DNA of 64,000 nucleotides from Lunularia cruciata (Eukaryota; Streptophyta; Marchantiopsida; Lunulariales; Lunulariaceae): NCBI GenBank assembly GCA_948567375.1, contig OX419759.1, positions 37,166,593 to 37,230,592 of the forward strand, read 5' to 3'. Shown piece by piece: positions 37,280 to 50,000 of this stretch (position 1 is its first letter; each line of letters starts with the position of its first letter). The notes under the pieces were generated by a model. It saw only the letters and a program-made list of their open reading frames with translations, ran no database searches and was not told where the DNA came from. The position numbers and the translations under genes were made by a program.

Positions 37280-40200
37280 ATGCCGTCCACACTTTGGTCT
37301 GGAAAGCCCAGGGCACCCTTTCCCTGGCTTAAGCCAACGACTAAAGAGTTGGTTGAAGAGGAGCTGATGTCAAGATTCCGGACGGAAGCAGAGCGCCAGG
37401 TGTTTATCGTGACTTAAAGTACTTTTGATATTCAATGTGGCAAACCCTCCGTTCACTTGGCCGCTTGGGAGTCCATTTGCATTTTTTTGCTCATTCATTG
37501 TCATGCAAGAGCCACTGTGCAACCGCTTGAGATCCTAGATCGCTCACTACAGCTAGTCTGCTAGGGTTACATGATGCCTTGTGCCCTCAGAAAGTATAGT
37601 TTTGTTGTTAGCTGATTGCATAGTTGCTTTTATCTCCGCCTTTGTGCCACTGTGCTCATAAAGATCCCTGGATTGTTCATGACTTCAGTTCAACATGCGG
37701 GAGGCCTTCCACAAAAATGTCTACATACGGGATAAGTACTTCAAATTGGCAAGGAAAAAGAAATTATACGATGTGAGTGTCTGCGACACAGAGACTCCAT
37801 GTGACACAATTGTTGGTAAAGGAGTTCAGGAAGATCTTGTCATAGTCTTTCAAGTCTGGAGTACAGGACTTGATCGGCAAGTAATGAAACCTGAGCTGCA
37901 TTGCTTTGTGAAAATGTTAGGAGCTGCCAATAGAAAGTTTAGTCTATTCCGGTGGATGTTATTTTTATGTCTCAACTCGGAATGAAGCTCTAGTTATCAG
38001 TCCTGCCTAAACTTTTGACAACCTAAAGGTGTAGGATGCTCATGACTTGCGAGGTGTTCCTAACTCACGTATGGTGGCCATCCAGGAATACCGCAGGAAA
38101 GTGTATGGCAAGCAAGTCAAAGAGGAATATGCCAAAGCTCTACATGCGGCGATGCGGGTTCCTTCTGAAACCCTAGCTCTCCCTTCCTCTGATCCACCAA
38201 TAAGCGCGAAAACTGCCTGGTCTCTTTTTATCAGGTCTCTCCCATGTGTATCCATTGAGAAACGTTCTTGAGACCTGCTGCTATCGTTATTTCTAGTCTC
38301 ATGGCTGTTGTTTATCCTTGGTCTTCTTGAGACTAAAAGTCCAGGTCACTGAATCAATCTGTATGGCAGACATCCTGGCATCAAATGGAAGCAATTGATG
38401 AACTCACAGCCATGGGTGCAAGAGAAAAGGTACGATTGCTCATAGTGCTATTCGACTACAACTCATTCTGAAGTCTTACGTTCCCAGTCATCAACGGCAG
38501 AGAGAGTTTGAATAATTTCCTTCACAGACAAATTGGATGGATGTAGCAAGTTCCAACCCTTTTGTTCGAATTTCATTTGTTTGTACTAGATCACTTACGG
38601 AATTAAATCCTGTTTTACAAGATCCTATATTCGCTATACATCCTCCTTGCATTTATGCGGGATGCGTCGCAAGTGCGATTGGCTTTTGCTTATGTGTATC
38701 CAAAATAATAAACAGGCCGCAAAAACGTTCGATCCTTTGGTTCTCTTTTGGTAAAGCCAAAAAAGGACCAAAGGCCGGAAATTGCTGGTCCGCACACGAG
38801 AACCTCTCCCTATAGTCGAGTGCCCTTTGGGTCATTGGCCCATACGGAGCGGGCTAAGAGTGTTGTTCGTAAAACAAATACTATGTATTTTCATTTGGTT
38901 GGACCAGCGCGAATACGGTAGTGTGGAAACAAATTCAAGTTTGGATCTTGACATTTTAGTGTTTTTTACCGGTAGGCATATTGCTAGGAAGTTGGTGTGC
39001 TTATCATGATTTAGGCTGGGGCGGCTGGTGTTTCTAAGATCCCGTAGAAAATGCTTCTTTTATGCCTTGGGTATTAGCTACAGCCTGCTGGCCATTTCAT
39101 CTTGTTGGAAGGTTTCCGTTTCGTGTATATTGGGTAACGGGCCTTAGAAAATTTGCATACAATTTGCTCGCGCTCTTGACTGCTTGCAAAGATGGTCAGA
39201 GTAGACTCGGAATGCAGACTTTGATGACAGCATATATAGGAAGAACATATAATACATAATCCAGAGCAGTCTGTTGTAGAATGTCTGCATTGCTGCTATT
39301 TTTGATGGGTGCGGCTGAAGCTGAAACTGATATGCGCTCAAAGCTTCTAGTCTTTCTTCTTTTTGTTCGTGAACTGTCAAATCTGCTTAACTCGATCGGT
39401 TTCCGTTCACGACATCCTCGCCCCTTGTCCAGGTTGCGACAAAACTATCACTGGAGAATCGAGAAGAATGGATAACAACACAAACAGAACTCAATAATTT
39501 TGATCACAAACGTGAGGAAGAACTACAATTAGTTGAGGCGTCTTTGTCATCAAAGGGGAAAGGGGGAAAGGGCGTTGGGAAGCCACCAAAAGGCCCTCTA
39601 CCGAAAGGCACAGCCGAGCCAGCCCGGAAGTTGGCTGCACAGAAGGGAAAGAAGCAGCCTTATATAAAGGAGGTGGAGACGCTTGAAATGCCAGATCTTG
39701 TTCTTATGGCCCAGGTATTTGAAATCATTGTTCCTTCAAGTACATTGGTCATCTGGATACAATGAGTGGATTTAATTCTAACTTATGATGCAGCATCACC
39801 AAGGAATCTAAAGTGGTATTCAAGTTTCTTCGAGTCGTAATATCCCTATTGATGACTTTGTGCAATTCTCTCTGTTCTTTAAAGCAAAACGAAAGGGAAG
39901 GGAATTATGATTTACATGTTAAGCTTCGAACTTCGTTCTGCTAATGCTGATCATGACCTACTCCGCTGTGGCACAAAGAAGAAAGGAAACGAAGAGTTTA
40001 TGTGTTAGAAGTAGACCTTGACAAGGAACGCAACGACCTTCATTTGAAATTCTGAATCCACTCAAAACTTTCTGTAACCACAGAGAGTCGGTAAATTTGT
40101 GGAAGCAGTGAAAGCGAAGAAGGCCAAAGAAATCACCGACAAATTTGAACGGGATCAACTTGAAAGAAAGGTGTGTATATTGTCTAACCTGTATGCTACA

Positions 40201-41005
40201 GATCCTTGTACATGGTCGTGTGAATGACATCATATGATAAAATTGAAAGTGAACTTCTACATAATATAATCGTTAGTCGCACGTCTCTTATACGTGGGGA
40301 CTGAACAGACGACATGCCAATGTTCTCTCCTGCGTCAACTTGCAGGAAAAACTGGACAAAGCAACAACAAATGCCCTTTTAAAGGTGGAGATGGAAAAGA
40401 AGATGCGAGAAGCAGCTGTTTGGGAATTATCTCATGGTCAGTTAGCACTCCAATTGCAAGACGAGCAACGAATCGCCCGAGACGAAGAGGAGAAACAGGC
40501 TGAATATAGACGACAAATGGCTTTGGCATTGATGGAGACAAGAAAGGTTGAGTGGGAAGAAGTCACCAATCGGGACCATGAAATGTATACAATGATGCGG
40601 CAGGACTATGGAGATGAAGTCTTTCAGGAATGGCTGCTATGGAAGGTAATGACCTTTCCAGCTATAACTTACTCCGATATATGAAAACAGCACTAAATAA
40701 GGATCATTTGGGAACCAAGCTTAAAATTTTTGACCTCACTGCAGTATGATCCCGAAGTCTGTCATGAGAGTCTATGGATATTTACATCAAAGAAGAATGA
40801 ACGAAACTGGCCAATTTAATTTATTGAGTCTAGCTTACGTCGATCATCTGCATCTGTTCTATCTACCTCGCAAAGTTGATGGACGTTGGTATCTTGATTT
40901 TCAACAGAGCTGAAGTCTGCATCGCCTATGCAGGAGGAAAAGGAGAAGAGGGCCGAAGAGAAGCGATTAAACCGTTTGAGGGCGTGTACAGAAATCATTT
41001 TACAG
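37280..41005 (+). CDS. SPEF2: SPEF2-like gene, N-terminal helical exons
   Basis: Eight exons that keep frame. The Met at 37280 ([20 protein letters not shown]) is the first in-frame ATG I can connect, but it need not be the true start because animal and algal proteins begin with a CH domain. The exon at 39433 is Lys/Gly/Pro-rich. Those at 40084-41005 are long charged helices ([40 protein letters not shown]) matching the coiled-coil part of SPEF2 before the adenylate kinase domain. The donor of the third exon is set at 38234 because only that end keeps frame into the exon at 38345. Confidence 0.72.
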
Positions 41006-44000
41006 GTGTCATTCTGGACAGTTTCCTGAACTTTTCCCCACCGGAGATACATCTTTTCGGTCTGTGAGCCCACAATATTTTCTTTTCCATGTTTCTGAAG
41101 TGTTATCTGAAAAGTGACGCTCTGATCCGAGATGCAACGCAAGATGCACTGTCATTTTTAACAGAGCAGAGTAGAAGAGACGTATATCACCTTATTTTTC
41201 AGCAAAACCATACTCCTCACGATCTTCTCAAAGTTCAGTTACCGATGGAAGTGTGGTGAATAATGTGCAAAATGATACCTTAAGAGAGCTGTAACTTGAT
41301 TGGCAGATTGGTCCTCTGGACTGAACTATCGGTTAGGGCAACCCAGTTTCCGAATATTATCTTCCAATAGTGGCACTGTTGTCGCCTGTCCGTTATCCCC
41401 TAATCTGGGTAAGGAAGGTTAGGACTTAGTCTAAGTAATGCTGCCCTACTTCAAGGGCCAGACAAGGAGTAGATTATGTCCTTCATAGCGAAAACGAAGA
41501 TTGAGCCCCTTCCTATCTAGATTATAACTGTATACCATTGTGACGTCATTTTAGCGCTGGATACTTGATATAGCTCCTCAGTTGTAGAGACAGAAACATC
41601 GCTCTGATATTTACAAGGAGTCTTTTATTATTTGAATCTGGAAACAGATTGTCACCATGATGGAGATAAAAAATGATTACAACGACGAGTTTAACAGTCG
41701 GATGCCTGCTTCGACCTGGCGTGGGTGGAAAACACTCTTCATCAAAGGACATATACTTCCATGTCCCATATGCAGTGACGATCTTCTCGATGATCAGCCA
41801 TGGTCTGATCCCAATCAGGCTTTTGCCAAGGTACTGTATACTTATAAAACATCTATTGTCGTTATTTATACCAATTCTATGTGCTTGCTATAGGGAGCTC
41901 CGATAAATATTAACAAAGGAAAATTAGGTGACTAGTCCGGTCAAAACGAGCTATTCAACTGACATGATTAAAAAGATCCTAGAAATTCACCATACAGAAC
42001 AGAAGGAAGAAACTAGAAACAAAAGAGAAGATAAAGTAATGGAAAACATGAAATGAGGGAAATAGTAAGGTCAATGGGTATAGTGTCACTGTTTACTGCT
42101 CTAATTCCAAGCAGATTGGCTTATGCTCTCTTCTTTATTCTATTTATCTGTTAGTGAAGGTGCCAGACAATCAACCATTGAATGGAAATGTAAGAAATAA
42201 GAACGTAGGATTGAGGTACTCGTTTAATGTACAGGAAGCTATGACACAATATCTGGAGGAACAGGGTGAGTGGGAGAGCATGTACGTCATTGGAAAGAAT
42301 AAAGAACTTGGATCCATCCTGTGGGAGATACTTGGTGTAGCGGACAGCCCCCCAGCAAGACCAGACCCTATAAATTTGACACAGTTTAAACTGAAAATGG
42401 CAGTAGTAGGTGCAGCATACACTGGTACGTTCTTTCCCCTCCTTTGTTGTTTCTAGTAAGCTGTTGAATTGTCATCATATGCTATTTGTCAAGTGTCATT
42501 GCTTTTCTTATATCACATCCCAGAGGATCACTGTTCGTTTCCCTTCTAGTTGAATAGATTAGAGTACAATTGGCCAAACCAGACAAACGATAGCAATTCA
42601 TCTCCGCAGCAGGTTTAAATTCTGGTTTGCACGCAGATTTAGCTTGATAATCAACTTCTTCCCCCATTAGGATAAGAGAATCTTGGAATGGATAAAACTC
42701 ACCATTAACTGCTACCTCTTGTATGAATGGACAGGGAAGACCACGGTCGCTAAAAACCTCGAGCTCAACTTTGACATTGTGAAAATTGAAATTAGTAACG
42801 TGATTTCGTCTGCTCTGGCCCTTGCTGATGTCGGTAAGAATCCCACCACATCTTCCTTTCCCATTGCTTGTGTACCGAGAAATTACACTGCATCTAGAGT
42901 ACTCTCAGAGAATGTCGCTATTTCCTTTTGTAATCGGTGGTTTCAGAAGAGCAGAAACACAAGTTTCAGCTTGCACAAGAGGCAGCAGAAAAAATTGAGC
43001 TTGAAGCTCAGAGGATCAAGGAAGAAAGGCAGAAGATTGCGGATGATCTGGAACTGGAAGCTTCCGGTAAGAAGGAACTGGTGTTGAGAGGCAAACGAAA
43101 CTCTGATGACTTACCATCTGAGTCCCCTCCGGTCAAAAGTCCCAAAGATGATAAGAGTTCCAAACGCGAACAAAGTCCAGAAAAGGGGAAGCAGGGTAAG
43201 GAGAAACAGGAGAAGGTAAAGCAGAAGGATGCAGATGCTTCAGCTGAAAAAAGGTCAAAAGAGGAGCCTGCTAATAAGATGGCGTTTAAATCAACCGACA
43301 GCGTAGCGGAAACTCTTCCAAAGCAGGACGAATATCTGGAGCTAGTACCAAGGCCAATTCCCGATCCAGAAATAGATTTATCCTACTTTACACCAAAAGC
43401 TCGCTTTGGCATGGACATCAGACTGGCTCAGGAAAAAGGATTACAGGTACAGTCTAAACACTACCAAATTCTGCCAACCGAAGTGACATTCAATTTTAAA
43501 CTGCATCGCACTCCTGCAACGTAGCTTTTTGTAAACTCAAACAAAAAGATACATACATGTTTTCGTGACCATACCATACATCGAACACATCGGATACCCT
43601 GTGACCTCCTCGTTTTGTCTAGCAACCTGTCCCTCAAAATTCCTTTTATAAAAGTACAAGCAGAAGGCCCTTCAGCAGTCAATTCCTCTAGAGGTTTTCT
43701 TTCAAAACATTTATCATGGCGATTTTGTCTCGTGCAGCCCCCTGCCCGGGCACTGGCAGGATTAGCAGTTCTAACTATGTCAAATCTTCAAGAGTATGGT
43801 ATGTTTTCTGCTGAATTATCTAGATCAGTGACATACCAACTTCAACTTGTTGCATGACGATGTAAGAAGACGAACTTCTGTTTGATGGGGGTCTCTAGGT
43901 TTGTGAAACTGAACTTTGCACAATTGTTCCAAGAGTCAAGTTAGAGACATTCTTACCAACATATCCACTGTGTTGTCTTATGAATACTGCACCAATACAG

Positions 44001-47000
44001 CCGACGCTTACGCTGAGATGCCCAATCCAAAGAAAGGTAAACTAGGTCTTAAACCAACCAGGAACAATTTAGAGCAAATTAAATCGATCTGCATCTCCAA
44101 GTTTTATCGATATTCTAACGTTTTTGTTGTGCACTCATTGAGAACAAAAACCTAAGCATTTGTTAGGTTTAGCTGCCGATGTTGCTGTCGAGATAGATAT
44201 CAGTTGAAGTGTGCTTGGACGGCTAAAGTTTAGGAGAACATCGTCCGGAATGGTCATTTCTGTTGGTCTTCTCATGATCCCTGGGGCTGACGTTCAGGAA
44301 CCAAAGGCGGACCCGCAGCTAAAAAAGGTGCTTCTTTCCCTGTGGGTGACCTGTTATGGAAGTTTAACCTTCACGGAGTTCCTTTACCTTTAGCAACCGC
44401 ACGGTCATTGGAGATGCCATACCTAATGAAGGCAAATCAGTTCCGGTGTAGACTTGCCAACACTGGTTTTCCATCAAGGATCAACGAATCGTTGAATCTA
44501 ATGTAGAGAAGTAAATACAGGAGCACCTCCCACAAAAGAAGGAAAAGCAGGAGGGAAGGGGACTGATTCAAAGGGTGCAACTGGAAAGAAAGGCACCCCT
44601 CCAGTACCAGAAGCGAAGCAGTGGGGTTTTGTCTTGGATGGGTTTCCTAGCAACGCTGAAGAAGCCAAGGCCTTGGAGTTGCAATTGACAGGACTAAACC
44701 AGGAGTATACAGCCACTCATCTGGCCAAGGCCTCTAAAATTGCACCTCCGCCAGTTTTTGTACGTGACTTTTAGCATCTGTAAAACTTTTAACTTTGCCA
44801 CAGTTTCCTGGATCACCTTTCCTTTCATCAACTCTTTCTGAGTTGAAAGTTTCAAATAGAACACAGGCTAACCGTATAAATCCGGTATTGCTCTAGATGA
44901 TATCGTGTCAAGTGGATTTGTAGGTTGTATTAACCTCTTGTCAGTGGTCCTGCCCCTTGGTCATCAGATGGAGAATATAATCTCGGGATTGGACGGGATT
45001 CTTCACCTTGAAACCCTGGAGGAAAGAGAAGCTCTCAAACGGGCAATGGGAAAAGTACTAGATCCAAAGACAGGAAAAATTTACCATCTGGATTATGATC
45101 CACCTCCGACCAAAGAAAAGTATTTTTCCCGGAAAAACACGATTTTTGCATTCTAGGTTCACAGTTTTCTCTGATGTTTATATCTACATTCTTACTGTTT
45201 CTCTTCCAAAATTTGGCATTCTCGTCGTATGCGTATCTGCACTAACTCCTCTCTAGAATATTGACCAAAGTTTGCTGCGAACTAAGTGCAGAGGCCTGGC
45301 ACAGCGACTAAAGCCGTTGGAAGAACTGGAGGATGTCCGGAGAAGGTTACTTTCTGGAGCAGAAACATGGGCTCCCTTGCCCGAGTTTTTGTCAAGGTTT
45401 TCAAACGTTTTTGTAGTGAGGCAGGTAGATGAAGATAACAAGAAAATAGTAGATCTCGCGGAGCCATGCAATCTTGCACAAAAGTTTCTGGATGCATGGG
45501 GCAAGACACAGGCTGCCAAGGGAGCAGCTCAAGCTGCGCTTGAGGCGGAGACATCTTCTGCACAAGCATTAGCTGACACAGAAAAAGCTTCTAAGGTGGC
45601 TATTGAGTTGGCTGAACACTTTTGGGACGCAAAGCTCGCTGAAATTGAGACAGAGAAGGGGCTGGATGCTCTTGGCGGTAATCCATTGGCTAAAAAGCTT
45701 GTCAAAGAAAAAGTCACCGTAACATTGACAAAAGCTTTCGACGAAACGTGTAAAGCTGTGAAGGAAGCAGAAGAAGCTGCAGAATGCGCACGTGCTTTTG
45801 CAATGCAAGCTGAACAAATGGCTCATGAAGCAAAGGCAAAGGTTTCTGAAGCTGATTTGGAGTTTGCATTCCATGTCAGAGCTGAGGCAGAGGCAGCAGC
45901 GGAAGCTGCAAAGGAAGCCGCTGTTAGAGCAGATGCATCACTACACAAAGCAGAGGCAGCCTTTGAAATTGCAAAGAAAGCTCTCGACCCTCCTCCGGAG
46001 GAAGAGAAAGCACCACCAGGGAAAGAAAGTGCTAAGAAGGACAAAGAAGCTGGAAAGAACGAGAAAGAATGGGGAAAGAAGCAGAAAGAAGCGCTAGGAA
46101 AGACGGATTCGAAAGGTGCCAAAGAGGAGACAAAAGCTTCGAAAAAGCAGGTTTCGAAGGTGTCTAAGGCATGAATCGTCTTAGACAGTACAGGATCTTG
46201 ATGCTTTATGTAGTTTCATGCGTCCTTTCTCAGGGTGGCATTGAGGTACTGAATTCAAGTTCAAACTTGATAAGGTTGCTATGCCTGTTTGTCTCCCCTG
46301 ATCTGAAACTGTCTTTTCTCAGTTCGCGTATCGCGTACGTTGCTGCATTGGTGATTCATCGCCTGCTGACCTAGTAATCATATAACTCCAAAACTTGCAA
46401 GGAACTCGGAATCCGAACTTATACACAAATTTGCTTTTGATCAGGATGAATCCTTGAACACCCTTATCCCAAGTGCTGTGTTTGTGGCTTCACCAGAACC
46501 GCCCAAGCTCCCATCCCTGGAGGAAGAGTTCGCAGGTTTTTATTGCTTCACAACATCAAATTTCAGTCTTTACTACAAGTGTATTTTTACTAGTTTCCCT
46601 CTTCGTGTACGTCTTCACATGCTAATCAACTTTGAATGCTTTCATAATTGAGAAAACCTACAGATCCCTCAGAAAAATCTAGTCTCAGTCGTTTCTGCTT
46701 CGTAGCCTGATAGACGTGCTGTGAACTTCATCCCGCGAAAGCAATTCAGTCTCTTGTTAGTTGCTTCATACCAAGCTTAATAAGGGATCCGATTGACTAA
46801 CTTTTCTATATATAATCTGTACTAATTTAATGGGTGGTAAATACGACTATTGACAATAGTCATGAGACGTGATCTGGATGATTCATCAGTGATTTTCGTG
46901 TTACAACTGTTTTTAGATCGGCAAATTTTGCTTATTCAAATTGCATGTGCGTGGCAGTTGCATTAAACACAGAGTGGGAGAATATAGAAGCGAAGTACTT

Positions 47001-50000
47001 CGAAGATCTCGAGTCGGTATTTGCCACATTGCACCAAGAACGAGCCATCACTCGAGACGAAGTAGTAGGGGTACCTTCCAAACTCCTCTTCTCGTGTCTC
47101 TTGCTTTTCCATCTTAACCTAGAAAAGGAATTTAGCAACAAAAGATTTCTCATGTTAACTGATCTTCGCAGACCATTTCGAACTTCGTGGCACATCTTTC
47201 AAACAGAGATGATAGGCAGCTGATTTTTAACGAATTTCAGGTAATTCTAACTTACCTTTCTGCACAAATCTCGATTGTCTTAGACTTATTGACTTCACGA
47301 TTCGGTAAGTAGCATCCACCTTTCTACTGTGCTTGGATGACAAAGCTTAGAAGTGTTGAAGCTTTCTCTTTTGGTCCTGGCTTCCGATTGGAGTGCTCGC
47401 CAACCCCGCATTACCCGTGAATAACTCTCAAGGAATTCTAATTGGGTCTTACAGGAGAAGTACAACAGGGTGGCAATGGCTGACAGACGAGACAAGAAAG
47501 TGAAGCCAAAACTTCACCAGGAAGTCGTTAAACTCGAGAAGACTTTCCAACAGCTTATGGACACGCGCAGCAAGGTACTTCTTTCCATTTCCACTAGTTC
47601 TAGAGTCATTTCTTTGTGATGGCCCAGACATCCCTATCAGACAAGGATGAATGGAAGCACGTGCACTCGCACTACAAAATCCACTTATTTACAAGAGAGT
47701 GGAAATGGGAAAAGTTACGTTGCAGGTGACCAATAACAAACATTCGGTTGTGGCATGTTCGTTCAGAAATGCTGGGAGCTGTCAGAGAAAAGCTTAATTG
47801 CATTACTGGACTCACGTGTAGAATCCTTGGTCGATCTTTTTACTACACTGATTCAAACAGAGGCAAGTATCCTTGTTAAAATTCATGCTCAGAGTCCTTA
47901 AGAGGTGCAGTATGATGAAGCCTGATCACTGAATATGTTCGGCATGACCTGGATGTGAACATGAACCTGACTAAAGTTCTCTTCTCACTCGAACGTATGA
48001 TAACACTCCAAACCCAGCAAATAAACTCAAATTGTGGTCAACAGCTATTCAGGAATGTATGAGACTAAATAATCTTTTCATAGAGACGTTACTTTGCGAA
48101 CTTATTGAATTTTACTTGTTACCCTACAACCTTAGTAGTGATTCCCTTTCATATTGAAGGAACTACCTTCACGCATTCACTCTGTCTTGGTTCGAGAATT
48201 TGCCACCGGAGGAACGAAGTTGATGCTCATTTAAGGTTGTACAACTTGTTCGAATTCTAGTGGGACAGGCACTTACACACTTGCAGCTTTTTGAACAAAT
48301 ATTTCTCAAAAACAATTGGTACCGATGTATTGGCGGATTTCTCCTGCAATTTAAGAGAAGTAAACACGGAGCCACAGGCTGGATTCCCCGTACAAGGATG
48401 GCTTATCAGTATTTCATCGCCGCTACCTAAACTTCATAAGGTAGGATACCTCCTTAGAAGGTCACAACAATTGAGTTTGATGGACTTTCGAGATACTTCC
48501 TTTTTGTTCATGCCTAGCATGTGACCTCAGGAGAAGCACCAAGATGAACGGCAAGCTCCTGGGTGGACATGGTTGTGGAGATTATCCATTGGTTTTGATA
48601 AAGAGACGTCTGTCTACTAGGCTTGATGCAGTAATATCAGAGCTAAAATGCTCCTCTAGTATGCATGAGAGAAATTCTACTCCAAAAAAATTATTTCAAT
48701 TGCGAGAAGCTGATGGAGTATGTTAGTTTAGTTAATCTCTAGTTTAGAGACTTCTCTTGTTTTTAAGATTTTGTTAGAATCTTCTAGAAGCCCTGCTAAA
48801 TATCTTCTACTTAGGGTAAAGAGGAGCGTAACCTTAATTAGGGTTAAGCAAAGCAACCCCTTTGGGTTTGTTGAAGTGTATATAAGAGTGCTTTCTACTC
48901 CTGTTTCTATTAGTTCTTCAACAAGGGTGATTCCCAACACCTCTTCCTTACATTTCGTGAAGTCCTGAGTTGCCTAACATCATCTCAAGATTGTCTTTTG
49001 ATATCTCAGTATTAGAGGCTACTAGTGCTGCGTGAGGGAACCTACTTGATGCTTGTGAGCGGTGATACAAAGTGAGAGGTCGAGTATTGCAGTAGTGATG
49101 TCTGATACATCAGAGATAAGAGGGAGTGATAGACCTTCCACTTCAAAGAGTAGGAAGTATGGTTCTTATCAGGTTATGGGCCCACAATCACCACTGGGGT
49201 TGATAGGAGAACTCAGAGAGATAGAGAAACTGGGGAAGACTAACTACAAAGCTTGGGCTTTGGATGTGAAGACTATCTTAGACAATTATGACTGTCTAAA
49301 GTTTGCATTAGAAGCTCATGATATAGATGAGCTAGAGGCCAACAAGGAGGAGAGAGTCAAGCACTCTACTACTAGGAGGTTTCTGCTGAGGGCTATGGAA
49401 GAGCCAGCTAGAGATCTAGTAGATACTTATGTTTGGAGTTGGGAGATTTGGGAAAAAATCAAGAACTATTACACTGTTGAGAAGCAGGAGAGCTCCTGTC
49501 GAGTCTGGTCTACAATAAAGAACTTGAGATTGGAGGAAGGTGAAGATTTCATCTGTTATCTGTCAAAACTGCAGAAAATTTTCTAGTGTATCAAGGAGGA
49601 TGGGGTTGTACTTACAGAGAAGTATGAGATCAATCATCTCTTAGATAGTCTTCCTTCAAGCTATGACTCTGTCCTAGTAGCTCTGCAAGTTTTACCTGTT
49701 GAAACTGTCACATGGGATTATGTGATACACAAATTGCTGGTGTTTAGCAGACACAGGAAAGACAAAGGGCTGAAGTTATATGAGCAGGGAGATGCTGCTC
49801 TGTTCAGTGCTTCTTCTCAGTCAAGAAGAGTGCCAGATAGAAGAGTGAGCAAACCAGAGCAAACCAGAGTGAGTAAATCTGGTAAAGGAGTTAGTAGTGT
49901 TGATGACAGGACTTGTTATTTCTGTCATGAGAAAGATCATATTGCATTCATATGTCCCAAGAGAGGACAAAGGAGAGAACGAGAGCTCAAGATGGTAGGC

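Noticed and set aside
46151-46174. Stop at 46174 as the end of the SPEF2-like protein
   Set aside because: A donor at 46150/46151 and in-phase exons to 47862 with clear SPEF2 similarity show that the frame continues by splicing.
49057-49075. GCGGTGATACAAAG as a canonical tRNA-Met primer-binding site
   Set aside because: It resembles the usual TGGTATCAGAGC only loosely and lies inside the LTR, whose end at 49171 is fixed by the GAGTA target duplication and the matching 3' LTR.
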